Assembly (NCBI GenBank): GCA_028753945.1
Contig: JAPNXP010000013.1
Coordinates: 4,961,501 to 5,025,500, forward strand
Direction of reading: 5' to 3'
DNA: 64,000 bases
Source of the DNA: Hexactinellida sp. DTS-2022
Taxonomy: Eukaryota; Porifera; Hexactinellida
Positions 10,801 through 19,784 of the stretch are shown here, piece by piece (position 1 is the first letter of the stretch; the number at the start of each line of letters is the position of its first letter). The notes beneath the pieces are model-generated. The model saw only the letters and a list, made by a program, of their open reading frames with translations, did not search any database and had not been told where the DNA came from. Both the position numbers and the translations under genes were made by a program.

Positions 10801-13800
10801 TGTCCCTGCCTTGTCTAGAGACCGCATTAGACTCCGTTATATCCAGACACGGGTTGTTGTACGCTACATTCTCAGCTGGGGACCCGCCCTCCTTTAAGCT
10901 GGGTCCGACAGAGACCAGGGGTCCGCTTAGACTAGAGCATAGGAGCGTGGGCAACAGAGAAGAGCTCCTGGAGTTAGGCTTATCAGCCGACTTCTCACAC
11001 CTGCTATTCTCACACAGCGACACCTCACACCCTCTCTTGAAGGCCTGGCTATGCTCATTCGGCGCTAATGAGCATATAATGGTTATATCGTCTCCAGCGG
11101 TGGTATGCGACCTCTACTCGCTATCCCTTATAACCCGTCAGTTCTGCTGCGTATACGCACAGCTGGTTAAGACAGCCAAACCGGCTAGGGGCCCCGCGGA
11201 ATATCGCACCCCGCAATCCGAGCTTAAACGGAGACCCATCCCGGACCCAGTGCCCTCTGTAAGACTCTCCTTTTCGCAGATAAGTGTCCGCGAGACGAGT
11301 CTCCTTAAGCTGACTTCTCTCCCTGACTCCCTCTTGGCCTGGCGTCGCCACCTACTCCTCCCGGGCTCTCAGCGTCTCGTGTCCCTGGTCCGGGTGCCGC
11401 ACTCCTTCTCCGAGGCGGGAAAGAGCGCAGTCGCAAAGCCGCGGCTAAGAAGCGCACTAAGGAAGAGCGGCGCCCGCGGGAAGAGGGAGGACTTCCTGTT
11501 TCTGGAGGTGGGTGCGGTTATGACGTCATCGTACCTGGGGCTGATGCAGGTGCGCGGGACACACGGGGTGCCCGAGCGGGATCAGCTGTTCCTCCTCTCT
11601 CTGGCCGCGTATGGGCTCCTCCTCGCGGTGTATTTCCGCGGAGTGAGCGAGCACACGCTAACTGCTGGCGTTGTGGTTAGAGAGGGGGTCTCTTTCGCGA
11701 GGAAATCTCAGAGAATCCCGCAACAAAGCGCTCTGCTATTCAACCACGAAAAGATGCAAATAAAGTCTGCTAAAAAGCGCGATTCGCGTGCCCGGTCAGA
11801 AGCCTGTATTTTCACGATCGGTCTCTCAAACTCCTGTCGGCCCGTCTCGCCCCCGCTCTGCGGTCTGGTCGCCCCCCTGACCTACCTCTCCTACTTCCGA
11901 GTGGACCTCTCGGACTGTCACACCTTCTACGACTTCCTGTTGTCCGTCGCGAAATCTCACACCTTCTCAGCTGCCTACAGCCACATTCCGATCTCCCGCG
12001 TCATGGATACGCTGGACACGAAGCCGCCCGAGGTACAATTCTCGTTTCTGCACCGAAATGAGATCCAGCAGATCTCCTCTCCAGATCTGCTGTTCCCTGG
12101 ACCAGGGGCACAGGAACAGCTGGGGCCCGTGTGTCAGCTGTCACCGCTCAGTGGGCGCGGCGCGGAGAGATGCGGACTCGAAATGATAGTCTGGGAGAGT
12201 AAGGACTCTCTAATCGGGGGATTCAGGTTCGATCCATCGCGCATCAGTAAATCCGTGGTCCATGAGCTGAGAAACAAACTAACTGAGACAATAGAGTGTG
12301 TTGTGTCTGACCTAGATATAACTCTGCTGGAGCTCGTAAGGATGCTCACCTAATCGCACTTATAACCTATTCATATATTTATTAGTTTTATTTGTACATA
12401 ATTCATACAATAATTTATTGATTTGTACGTCGAAACATACATTTCTAGGGTATATAACTGTTTAATTATATTTTTTAAGGATTTATAACGGTTTAACTTA
12501 TATTTTCTAAGGATTTATGACTGTTTTATTTTTATAAGGGTTTATAACAGTTTTAATTAATTTTATTTTCTAAGGGTTTATGACTTTTTTTCTATTTTCT
12601 ATTTATAGATCCGACTGCTGCACACTGCGCTTAACGTTGCAGACGCGGCATCCCTGGTCCCGTGTGTGTGGGAGATTCAGGACTCGGTTATATCTCTCCT
12701 AAAGCACTCCGTGTCTCGAGTGTGTCTCCTCAGAAAGGAGAGCCTAGCGGCCTCAAATGAGGGCAGTAACGAATGTCTACTGCAGTCTATGATCGTTAGC
12801 GTTCTCGAGAAGCTGTGTAGTTGTGTGGCGGACTATCAGAAGAAAGAGACGGTTGTGTACGTGGTGCACAAACTCCCGGATAACGCGGGTAACGAGGAAT
12901 TCCAGCTCGCGCTTACGGAGTGTCTCTTGAAGATGGCAGCCGTCTGTAGAAATATAGGAAGGTTGGTGTTGTTATTACTGTCAGGTTCTTTTATTATGAA
13001 CATTCAAGGGACCAAAAATTGTGTTCATAATAGAGAGACTCATAATAAGCGAACTCAACTTAATACAAACCCTATGTAAGTTGTTAAATTGGGACCGTAG
13101 GGTTTGTTCATAATAAAAATCTTCATATTAAGCAGACGAAATCTTGTTCATAATAAGGAGACCTGACCGTATTTTAAGAGAATAGTACTTATATAGAGCT
13201 CAGTATTTCTAATTGTAAAAGTAAAGGCTATTTTATAGCCTGTAAAAAACTGACTTTTCTCAATGCCCTATGTATTGGAAATAATAAGCTCTTTAAAATT
13301 AAAATTGTAAATTCTCTCTCATCTTATTTATTTTCGCATGCAATTTATGTGCTTCCAAATTCGCATGCCAAACCAGATTTATTACTCGCGATATGAATTC
13401 GAAATTCCTGTGCAGTCACAGTATAACTTCACCATTTATTATCACCACTTTTATGTCACAAATCGAAATTTCCCAACTCTTCAAGAATATTCTAGAACTA
13501 GACTATTTGACTAATAAATCCATTTTTGGACTCTATTGTCTCCCAAAATTCCTAGAATATTCTAGAATCTCACTCCACACTATATAATGGACTTTATTCT
13601 CTCTCTCAAAAATTTCCTGGAATATTCTAGAACATCACTCCACACACTATATAAGCAGTGTACATACTCCTTAGGTCTAACAGTCTATCCAGCAACCTCC
13701 TGGAGAGCTTAATAACTCAGTTCCCTCACCCTCCTGTCGGCGTACAAACTGGACTACAGAAACTATTCCAGATATTCCTGGACCCTCAACAGGACTCAAA

Positions 13801-15034
13801 CGACATACGACTAGACACTAACTGGAACACCTTAACTGAGCTAGGCCTCAAAGCGAACAGAGCTACCAAACAGGAGATCCAGGTGTACAGACGTCTGAAG
13901 GAACTGCTCTACTGGAACCTGTACGAGCTGTGTCGGACTAACCAGCAGCCTCTCCAGCTGTTACCAGAGGTGCACAGGAGTTTGTGTGTCTTGGGACTCA
14001 GCTTGGGGTGTGAAGTGGTGCAGGAGGGCGTGTACCACTTCCTGGTGTCCGTACAGGACCTGGCGCAGGAGGACACAACTCTAAGTACGTACATATACAG
14101 TAAACTCTGTTATAAACCGATTATATCATAATACCCGCTTTAATGCCGCTTATAACGAGGTTATCGAATCCTATAATACTATGAAATGAATATAATACAG
14201 TTAGCTTTTATGGCATTTTTGGAGTGTATAAGTTCTTTTATAACTCCAGTACAAATTTTAGAGCAAAATATCAAAGATTTTTCAAATAATCCACTTTTTG
14301 TAGCTGCCATCTAAGGTTCCAGTATTGAAATAACTGCCTTGGTTTCAATGGTTTGTTATACTTTCTCTATAGACCAGAATTTGATTGGTTATAAACCGCT
14401 CTAATATTCATTATAGTGTACCATGGTTTACATATCTGGTATAGGATCATATAACTACGTCTCCTCTCTAGGTACGGACTGTAGGATATGCCTCCACTGC
14501 CTGGTTATCCTAACCCTCCACTTCTACTCTCGCCTCTCAGCTGACCCGGGGCTCATGGAGCACGTGAGGGAGCTCATATCCGCTCGGTGGGACCAGGCCC
14601 CCTTCCTGCTCCCGGAGAGCAACTTCCGGGCCGCAGCCCCCTCCCCAAACCGTCCGTCTCTCCCGTCCTCTCTCCCGGCCGCCCTCCTGCTGAGTTCCGT
14701 CCGACTTGGCATCGGAGCGGAGCGGGTGGCGAAGCCTCGGAGGGTCCAGCGGAATATAACTCAGCACGAGAGTGTGGACACCGGTTTCCAGGCGTACCCT
14801 GCCCTGGCTTCTAACACACCCACAGAAGAGGCCATTAATTTCACAGACATTCGCGAGGCCCTGGACCCGAGCGGTCAGCTGAGCGAACTCAGCGCGAGTC
14901 TTTCCGACAGCCCTGGGGGCAGAAAACATGTGTACCAACTTAAGAGCTCAACTTACGAGGAACTTCTGCAAAGAAGCGATTCGAATGAGGCTGGGGGGGA
15001 CTATAGGGCATTTGTTAACGACGTATTGACCTGA
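7891..15034 (+). CDS. EFR3: EFR3 homologue (PI4-kinase complex membrane anchor), six exons
   Basis: Exons 7891-8208, 8490-8836, 9581-9908, 12609-12961, 13675-14084 and 14472-15034 join in phase to 772 aa (vertebrate EFR3 is about 820). EFR3 is a palmitoylated helical-repeat protein that anchors PI4KIII-alpha with TTC7 and FAM126 at the plasma membrane to make PI4P. The start has the expected Cys pair (residues 9-10, ACCFHR). Family resemblance is seen in the N-terminal block (LYPAEPLAEIP..., ESADYLAARLRRKL, LHRGYQFLVERFGSL, ALRGIIKKT) and near the C terminus (HVRELISARWDQAPFLLPE). Intron 2 appears to be a GC-AG intron (CAG|GCGAGT at 8837). Intron 3 (2.7 kb) contains a separate ORF on the same strand. 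The start codon lies 43 bp after the last p53-type half-site. Vertebrate family members are ubiquitously expressed; regulation here is unknown. Confidence 0.88.
8212..8365. mobile_element. Decayed MITE of the CAGTCAGGTT family (EFR3 intron 1)
   Basis: The segment runs from TGTCAGGT to AAGAACTGACAG and shares the internal text about AACAAGCCCTATTGTCCC and CATAATAAGAAC with the copies at 12978-13169 and 34507-34750. The orientation is opposite to those copies and the element is shortened. Confidence 0.55.
8370..8452. mobile_element. Short MITE of the GGATGCCGGTTATAAGAAC family (EFR3 intron 1)
   Basis: A small inverted-repeat element, AAGTGGATGCTGATTATAAG to AACCAGCATCTACTG, followed by TA. It is a relative of the copies at 27966-28079, 35275-35338 and 44694-44973, all sharing ACATCGTCGGGA.CTGCATA. 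Confidence 0.65.
8861..9146. repeat. Tandem repeat, three units of about 95-105 bp (EFR3 intron 2)
   Basis: Three direct copies begin with AGCTC at 8861, 8956 and 9061. Each carries AAAATCTAAAATTA, GCTGTGCCGA.AGCATTTTCT and GGAGGCACTATATT. The first copy lacks a small AACAACAAC insert. An open frame on the minus strand through this stretch is a by-product. Confidence 0.9.
9302..9374 (-). tRNA. tRNA-Val (anticodon AAC)
   Basis: Read on the minus strand from 9374, the 73-nt cloverleaf is complete. The acceptor stem is GTTTCCG paired with CGGAAAC, with discriminator A at 9302. The D-arm matches the A-box (TAGTGTAGTGGTTATCAC). The anticodon stem is TGAGT/ACTCA with loop CTAACAC, giving anticodon AAC. 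The T-arm CCCCGGTTCGAGCCCGGG contains the B-box. CCA is not encoded, as is usual in eukaryotes, and there is no intron. It lies inside EFR3 intron 2 on the opposite strand, 15 bp from a MITE. It looks functional. Confidence 0.95.
9389..9556. mobile_element. MITE of the CTCTCGTTATAACGAA family (EFR3 intron 2)
   Basis: It starts with CAGTCAACTCTCGTTATA after a TA and ends with TATAACGGGAGTTTACTA. Internal text (GCTTGGGA, TTAATGCATTTA.TGCTCTGGGGG, CCATTTCGTTATAAGC) matches the better copy at 27613-27785. Its right end is 25 bp before EFR3 exon 3. Confidence 0.8.
9923..10030. mobile_element. Partial pogo-like MITE (EFR3 intron 3)
   Basis: It begins CAGTAGAACCTCATTAGTAG and then carries the family's inner segment in reverse sense (TTCAGTCCCATTCAAAGCC, GGTTAATACGAA). 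No clean right end is seen. Confidence 0.6.
10275..12353 (+). CDS. NRPS condensation-domain-like protein, nested in EFR3 intron 3
   Basis: This is an intact ORF of 692 aa from the first ATG (the frame is open from about 10185). Residues from about 170 to the end follow the order of a non-ribosomal-peptide-synthetase condensation domain: an opening block with the ALDSVISRHGLLYATF stretch; HPLLKAWLCSFGANEHIMVI; a central LLAWRRHLLLPG; LAAYGLLLAVYFRG; YFRVDLSDCHTFYDFLLSVA followed by a SHIPISRVMDTL block; and a closing WESKDSLIGGFRFDPSRI...LELVRML. The active-site HHxxxDG is not present: the aligned region at about 11088-11120 reads SSPAVVCDL, so classical peptide-bond catalysis is unlikely. The first 140 residues are Pro/Ser-rich and unrecognised. 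No adenylation or carrier domain is next to it. Same strand as EFR3 but not joined to its exons. Domain call is by motif order only. Confidence 0.6.
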   Translation: MVAARRLGMAHSTMTSRYRSKPQESMPFLPSELKPRIKMLPSRGTFPCLPPPCTPSPTLLPRRHLVPLPDTSNPFKPLCFSSAASALETDISQRIKFCCFPAFSSKSQSSPNRLEPQPYKPHSILTALSLDSVRTPEFPPSEERPVWHPCTLHQSSLLSADSCPNTVRAYSLTGPVSLPCLETALDSVISRHGLLYATFSAGDPPSFKLGPTETRGPLRLEHRSVGNREELLELGLSADFSHLLFSHSDTSHPLLKAWLCSFGANEHIMVISSPAVVCDLYSLSLITRQFCCVYAQLVKTAKPARGPAEYRTPQSELKRRPIPDPVPSVRLSFSQISVRETSLLKLTSLPDSLLAWRRHLLLPGSQRLVSLVRVPHSFSEAGKSAVAKPRLRSALRKSGARGKREDFLFLEVGAVMTSSYLGLMQVRGTHGVPERDQLFLLSLAAYGLLLAVYFRGVSEHTLTAGVVVREGVSFARKSQRIPQQSALLFNHEKMQIKSAKKRDSRARSEACIFTIGLSNSCRPVSPPLCGLVAPLTYLSYFRVDLSDCHTFYDFLLSVAKSHTFSAAYSHIPISRVMDTLDTKPPEVQFSFLHRNEIQQISSPDLLFPGPGAQEQLGPVCQLSPLSGRGAERCGLEMIVWESKDSLIGGFRFDPSRISKSVVHELRNKLTETIECVVSDLDITLLELVRMLT
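12978..13169. mobile_element. MITE of the CAGTCAGGTT family (EFR3 intron 4)
   Basis: A TA-flanked element of about 190 bp from CTGTCAGGTTCTTTTATTAT to AATAAGGAGACCTGACCG. Its left end is 16 bp past the donor of EFR3 exon 4. It matches 34507-34750, sharing TCATAATAGAGAGACT and CATA.TAAGCAGACGAA. Confidence 0.8.
13485..13655 (+). promoter_or_regulatory. Three perfect heat-shock elements and two TATA-like boxes (EFR3 intron 4)
   Basis: GAATATTCTAGAA occurs at 13485-13497, 13555-13567 and 13620-13632. Each is a complete three-unit heat-shock element (GAAnnTTCnnGAA). The second and third are followed by CACTCCACAC and TATATAA at 13581-13587 and TATATAAG at 13648-13655, so a unit of element plus TATA is duplicated. 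The last TATA is 27 bp before the start of EFR3 exon 5 at 13675. This could be an internal stress promoter or a decayed repeat. Confidence 0.45.
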
Positions 15035-15222
15035 TTGAATGCTTGCAGTATGGTTTGTTGCATGGTGTATATTATTATCATTTCCGGTATACAGAAATAG
15101 TAAATAGCAGCTCTATATGAATACTGACACGTTAATTATGTCTTATTTTAATATGTTTAACTATTTTCTATTGTATCTCTTTGAATTAGCAGAAATCACT
15201 CAAATCAACTACGCACCTAGGC

Positions 15223-16035
15223 ATGTATCTTTTATCGCAAACATTATTATTATTCATTCCAGTGATATTTTGCCAGTTCGTTTTCTATCCCGATAATCCG
15301 AAAGTTGGAGAATCGATATTCCTAAAGTGTCGGCTTAATGCACCTGCTAATCACAAGTTTCTATATACGGCACCAGAAATCAAAGTTAATGCTGGATCTC
15401 CATTCACTTGTGAAATGATTTCCGAAGTAATGGGAAATGCCAGGTTTCACGGGGCGCATATTCCTGATAATCTACTCACTAATCTTAGTTGTGACATTAG
15501 TATATTCTTTCTTAAAGAATCAGATCTAGGAATTACGTTCACTTGTTATCAAGAACTTGATAACTATACCATTATAGGATACGATCTAACCCTGGCAGTT
15601 AGCTCTACTTATTCTACTTTCCAAACTACGAGTTTTAGAACTTCTACACTTGTCATAACCACTCTCGCACCTCTAACTCATAAATCCTTTGTCACTACTA
15701 AGTCTACTGATGTCACCCAAGAGCATACTGACTCTCCACCAGTTGACATGGGTTCTCGGGAAATTGTGATTGTATTGGCATGCGCCTTATCATTCCTTTT
15801 GTGCTGTTGTCTGTTTACACCATTTTCGTTTGGCTTATACTTACTCTGTCGCAGCCTTTCTTCTCGCCACCCTCAGTACCCTGTTGTCGACCCAGAAATT
15901 CCTAATTTTCATCCTAAATTTAAGAAAGAGGCGATTGACGATAACCTTCTAGAAAGTTCTATTGAGCTCCAGGCCCTCTCTTCGCCTGAGAGGGGACAAG
16001 AGGAAAATCCTCAGACTTTCGATTCAACAGTTTAA
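15223..16035 (+). CDS. Ig-like single-pass surface protein, copy 1
   Basis: 270 aa, single exon. A hydrophobic N-terminal signal segment is followed by one extracellular domain of about 115 residues with an Ig-like pattern: VGESIFLKC near residue 40 and ESDLGITFTC near residue 110 give two Cys about 70 apart. A Thr/Ser-rich stalk, a transmembrane segment rich in Cys, Leu and Phe (VLACALSFLLCCCLF) and a cytoplasmic tail of about 65 residues follow. The tail ends in DSTV, a possible class I PDZ ligand not shared by the other copies. It is the most diverged of five tandem genes. The Ig call is an inference from cysteine spacing; the invariant core Trp of V-type Ig domains is not obvious. Likely a receptor or adhesion molecule. 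A poly-T run lies just downstream (about 16060-16080). Confidence 0.75.
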   Translation: MYLLSQTLLLFIPVIFCQFVFYPDNPKVGESIFLKCRLNAPANHKFLYTAPEIKVNAGSPFTCEMISEVMGNARFHGAHIPDNLLTNLSCDISIFFLKESDLGITFTCYQELDNYTIIGYDLTLAVSSTYSTFQTTSFRTSTLVITTLAPLTHKSFVTTKSTDVTQEHTDSPPVDMGSREIVIVLACALSFLLCCCLFTPFSFGLYLLCRSLSSRHPQYPVVDPEIPNFHPKFKKEAIDDNLLESSIELQALSSPERGQEENPQTFDSTV

Positions 16036-16480
16036 ACTTAGTTGTATATTTCTTTCTACTTTTTTTTTTTTTTTTTTTTTCGTTACAACCATTAGAAGTA
16101 TAAATATGTGTTATGTGGTGTCAAGAAAAGAACCTGTGAAACATCAGTTGAACAAACAAACTTTTCTTTCTGAGCTATTATGGTAAAGAAATGAGATAAT
16201 GTGTGAGAATTGTACATGCAAGAGCACACATATCTCTTATTCTAGAAAAATAGATATTTATTTTGAGCGCAGAATATTTCTTATTACTTTGTTTACATTT
16301 GCAGTAATTATATTATTTATTATACCTAGTTTTCATCTCGGGGTGCCCTATTTTAGTCGGACAGAATATAAATCACATCTATTGAATTCCGACATTATTG
16401 CTTAGAAACTTTCATTGTATTTAAACAGTTTATACTACTGCAAAATATTTTGAAATATTAGCTAATTTTACAGTACTTTA
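16036..16480. other. Intergenic between Ig-like copies 1 and 2
   Basis: It holds a T-run of about 20 bases at 16060-16080. A 68-codon open frame at 16199-16405 encodes a hydrophobic stretch but has no other support. Confidence 0.4.
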
Positions 16481-17302
16481 ATGCGGAATTTCAACCACTT
16501 CTTTCTTACAATTCTCGGATTATTTATCCCGGTTATTTTTGGAGAATTCATTGCAATACCAGCTAACCACACAGTTGGTAATTCTGTCATTTTAATGTGT
16601 CGTCTCAGAGCGCCAAACGGTACTCAATTCGTGTCTACAGTTCCCGAGCTAATTACAGATGAGATTAGCAACCCAATCACTTTTGACAAAATTAGAGATA
16701 TCTTTGATTGGAGATTCAACGGGCTTCATGTTCCGGATTTACATCGCAGGAATCTTATAGGAGACCTTTCTATCTTATTTCTCGAACAATCTGACTTCAA
16801 AATCAATTTCACTTGCCTACAGGAGTTAGATAATGGTACTTTCATCCAATTCACACTTTCTCTTAACACCTCTCTTACCCCTTCAATTAATACTTCAATT
16901 AATACTTCAATTAACACGAGCTCTAATGAGCAGATCCCATGTAACTATACCTCACCAAATAATAATACTTGTGAAGAATGCACGGTTTGGAAAGCTCTTT
17001 TTTGGTTCAGTGGTACATCCCTCTTAATCGGGAGTATCGGAACTGTTGCTATTGTTGCTATTGTTTGTGCTATTTTCATATATAATCGGTATAAAAATCT
17101 ATCGTACTCAACAAATAACCCAGATATATTAAGAAATGTTCACTTCACACGAAAGGGCCACATACCAGATAATACTTATGGATGTGAAATACCTGATGGA
17201 GTGATTATTTCAAGGAATTATGCGTCTCTTCCAAGTCCTATTGAAATGCCTCGTAGAAGTGTTGTTAATAGGTCTAGGAAGAAACGTAAACGCAGACTTT
17301 AA
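16481..17302 (+). CDS. Ig-like single-pass surface protein, copy 2
   Basis: 273 aa, single exon, same plan as its neighbours: signal peptide (FLTILGLFIPVIFG), ectodomain with VGNSVILMC and QSDFKINFTCLQELDNGTF, a stalk carrying a short NTSI repeat and several N-glycosylation sequons, a transmembrane segment (about 180-207), and a cytoplasmic tail. The tail differs wholly from copies 3-5: it ends in a strongly basic cluster (NRSRKKRKRRL). The ectodomain is closest to copy 3 (APNGTQF, NPITFD). The neighbouring same-strand copies point to tandem duplication. Function unknown. Confidence 0.75.
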   Translation: MRNFNHFFLTILGLFIPVIFGEFIAIPANHTVGNSVILMCRLRAPNGTQFVSTVPELITDEISNPITFDKIRDIFDWRFNGLHVPDLHRRNLIGDLSILFLEQSDFKINFTCLQELDNGTFIQFTLSLNTSLTPSINTSINTSINTSSNEQIPCNYTSPNNNTCEECTVWKALFWFSGTSLLIGSIGTVAIVAIVCAIFIYNRYKNLSYSTNNPDILRNVHFTRKGHIPDNTYGCEIPDGVIISRNYASLPSPIEMPRRSVVNRSRKKRKRRL

Positions 17303-17552
17303 AAAGAAGATGAAGGGCTTGAAGATTAAATTTGTTTTTTTAGAATTTCATTGTTTGTTTAGAACTCTAATATTTTTGTAACTGACTGAAGTCGCTTAGT
17401 GTTTTTATTATTACATAGTTCATATTTTAAGGTAAATATTTGTGTGATTTATTCTCCCTTTTAGGAAAACTTCCAGCAACTTACAAAACATTTAACATTT
17501 TAAAATAATTCCATTATTTCTATTTGTATTAGATTATTCACAAGCCCATGAC

Positions 17553-18317
17553 ATGAATTGGAATTATTTATTACTCTTTCTAATTTTGCCCTTAATTAAT
17601 GGCAAATTTTTTTCTTATCCTGAGAGTCGCACAATCGGTGATTCAGTAATATTATTGTGTCGACTCTTGGCACCTAACGGGACTCAGTTTAAATCGATAG
17701 TTCCACTATTATTTACAAATGAAAATACCAATCCGATCACTTTCGACAGGGTCGAAGAGGAATTAGAGTCAAGATACAACGGTTTCCATATCCCAGATGA
17801 GACTCGGACAAACCTGAAAGCAGCTCTTATAATCCTATTTTTGGAAGAATCCGACTTTAAAATAAACTTCACTTGTTCACAACAACTGGATAATGGGACA
17901 TTTATTGCATCAACACTTATGCTACTTAATCAAACGACAACAACAACACAGGCATTCCCCCCAACTTGTGAATCTTTAACACCACCAACTTGTTTACCTT
18001 GTGAGTCACTAAAAACCAGTGATCCACCTTGTTTCAACCAAACTTTTGTAGATTGTACAATTTGGAAAGCATTAGGAATAACTTCCTCATCATTGTTATT
18101 TCTGCTAATATCATTATTTTCAGTCTTTTTACCACTTTGCATACTGCTATCCATATATTTCTATAAAAAATACAATGATCGACATTCATATAACGTTAGA
18201 AATAATGAAACACAAACCACTTCAACAGGCCCAACTTTACGATCCAAAAAGAGATCCGGTTTTGATTCTGATACGATTATCGACTGTGGTAATAACGGAG
18301 TGGAGGAAGTTACTTAA
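17553..18317 (+). CDS. Ig-like single-pass surface protein, copy 3
   Basis: 254 aa, single exon: signal peptide, Ig-like ectodomain (IGDSVILLC ... ESDFKINFTC), Thr- and Cys-rich stalk (CESLTPPTCLPCESLK), transmembrane segment, and a tail ending KKRSGFDSDTIIDC then GNNGVEEVT. This tail end is nearly identical in DNA to copies 4 and 5. The segment QQLDNGTFIASTLMLLN is almost identical in DNA to copy 4, while the ectodomain upstream of it is clearly different from copy 4, so a conversion boundary lies inside the gene. The 3' flank (TTGTAGGCAACACAGCTCTT) is also shared with copies 4 and 5. Confidence 0.78.
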   Translation: MNWNYLLLFLILPLINGKFFSYPESRTIGDSVILLCRLLAPNGTQFKSIVPLLFTNENTNPITFDRVEEELESRYNGFHIPDETRTNLKAALIILFLEESDFKINFTCSQQLDNGTFIASTLMLLNQTTTTTQAFPPTCESLTPPTCLPCESLKTSDPPCFNQTFVDCTIWKALGITSSSLLFLLISLFSVFLPLCILLSIYFYKKYNDRHSYNVRNNETQTTSTGPTLRSKKRSGFDSDTIIDCGNNGVEEVT

Positions 18318-18668
18318 CTCCCCAACGAAAGTATATTTTCTACCAAAGATAGATATATTTGTAGCATTTAGAATTTATTATTTATTATTTGTAGGCAACA
18401 CAGCTCTTATTAATTAATGCGATTTATTAATGCGATTTATTAATGCAGATTGTATTACTATTCCTTTTTTACAATTGCAATAGGAATATGCTTTCTCTAT
18501 TTCAAAAGATATACTCGCATTTGAGTCGTGTATATAAAGAATAGGAAGTGAACTGAACTGAGTAAAACTGACTACCAATTTATAGTTGATCTCAGTAAAT
18601 ATTGATTATTAACTATTATAAGTATTTATTAGCACAACTCTGAATAGATCTCAATCCCATTCTTAAAT

Positions 18669-19490
18669 ATGGTTTATACCATATCTATTTTCATTCTCCA
18701 TCTTCAAATAATTCTCGCACTTTCAACTTTCTATTCCATACCGGATAACCCAAATATTGGAGATTCCGTTATACTCAAGTGTACCCTCACGGCTCCAGAA
18801 GGGGCGACATTTAAAGTTACTGTCCCTGAGCTGACAACAGGTGATATTATGACACCTTTTTCATTCAACACGGTTGCGCAACATTTACATGACACGAGAT
18901 TTAACGGCTACCATATACCAGATTATAATCTCACAAAACTACGGGGTGATGTTACTATTCTCTATTTAAAAGAATCTGACTTCAAAATATCATTTACTTG
19001 TTTACAACAACTGGATAATGGGACATTTATTGAATCAACACTTATGCTACTCAATCGAACGACAAATTGGTCGTTATGCGAATACCCACTAAATAATATT
19101 ACGATCCCTTTTGACACCACTAATCAATCAGTGTGTCCGCCATGCTTAAATACAACTCAACAAGTAAATATTAATTCTAATTTAGAGGTAGCAATAACAA
19201 CGTGTGGTGTTTGCATCTGCCTAAGTATCGGATTAATTATTTTAGTTTTCGTTGGGTTGTATATGTTATACAGGTTGAAAATTAAAAGAAGTTCAAAATA
19301 CAATGTTCAAAACACTCCCGATACAGATCCTAACATTATCGAGTGTGTACCAATTCACGGGAATTTTAACCCAAATTTATCCAAAAAGAGATCCCATGTT
19401 GATTCTGATTCGATTATCGACTGTGGTAATAACGGAGTGGAGGAAGTTACTTACTCCCCAACGAAAGAGATTATTTTCTACCAAAGATAG
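18669..19490 (+). CDS. Ig-like single-pass surface protein, copy 4
   Basis: 273 aa, single exon, same architecture. The ectodomain is very close to copy 5 (TFYSIPDNPNIGDSVILKC, TRFNGYHIPDYN), but its membrane-proximal end is like copy 3. The tail shares SDSIIDCGNNGVEEVT with copy 3. Where copy 3 has ACTTAACTCC and stops, copy 4 has ACTTACTCC, one base fewer, and runs on for 12 more residues (YSPTKEIIFYQR). Upstream, TATATAAAG at about 18531 and the following 100 bp are conserved with the region before copy 5, where the TATA is altered. Confidence 0.78.
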   Translation: MVYTISIFILHLQIILALSTFYSIPDNPNIGDSVILKCTLTAPEGATFKVTVPELTTGDIMTPFSFNTVAQHLHDTRFNGYHIPDYNLTKLRGDVTILYLKESDFKISFTCLQQLDNGTFIESTLMLLNRTTNWSLCEYPLNNITIPFDTTNQSVCPPCLNTTQQVNINSNLEVAITTCGVCICLSIGLIILVFVGLYMLYRLKIKRSSKYNVQNTPDTDPNIIECVPIHGNFNPNLSKKRSHVDSDSIIDCGNNGVEEVTYSPTKEIIFYQR

Positions 19491-19784
19491 ATATATTTTG
19501 TAGCATTTAGAATTATTTATTTATTATTTGTAGGCAACACAGCTCTTATTAATTAATGCAATTTATTAATGCAGTTTGTATTACTATTCCTTTTTTACAA
19601 TTGCGACATTAATATGCTTTCTTTATTTCAAAAAATATACTCGCATTTTGAGTCGTGTTGTGCAATTGTGTATGTAAACCATAGGAAAGTGAACTGAAGT
19701 AAAACCGACTACCAACATTTATAGTTGATCTCAGTATATATTGATATTTAACTATTTATTAGCACAGCTCTGAATAGCATCTCA

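Noticed and set aside
16199..16405. 68-aa plus-strand ORF between Ig-like copies 1 and 2
   Set aside because: Hydrophobic but without a homologue in the array. AT-rich DNA gives such frames by chance.
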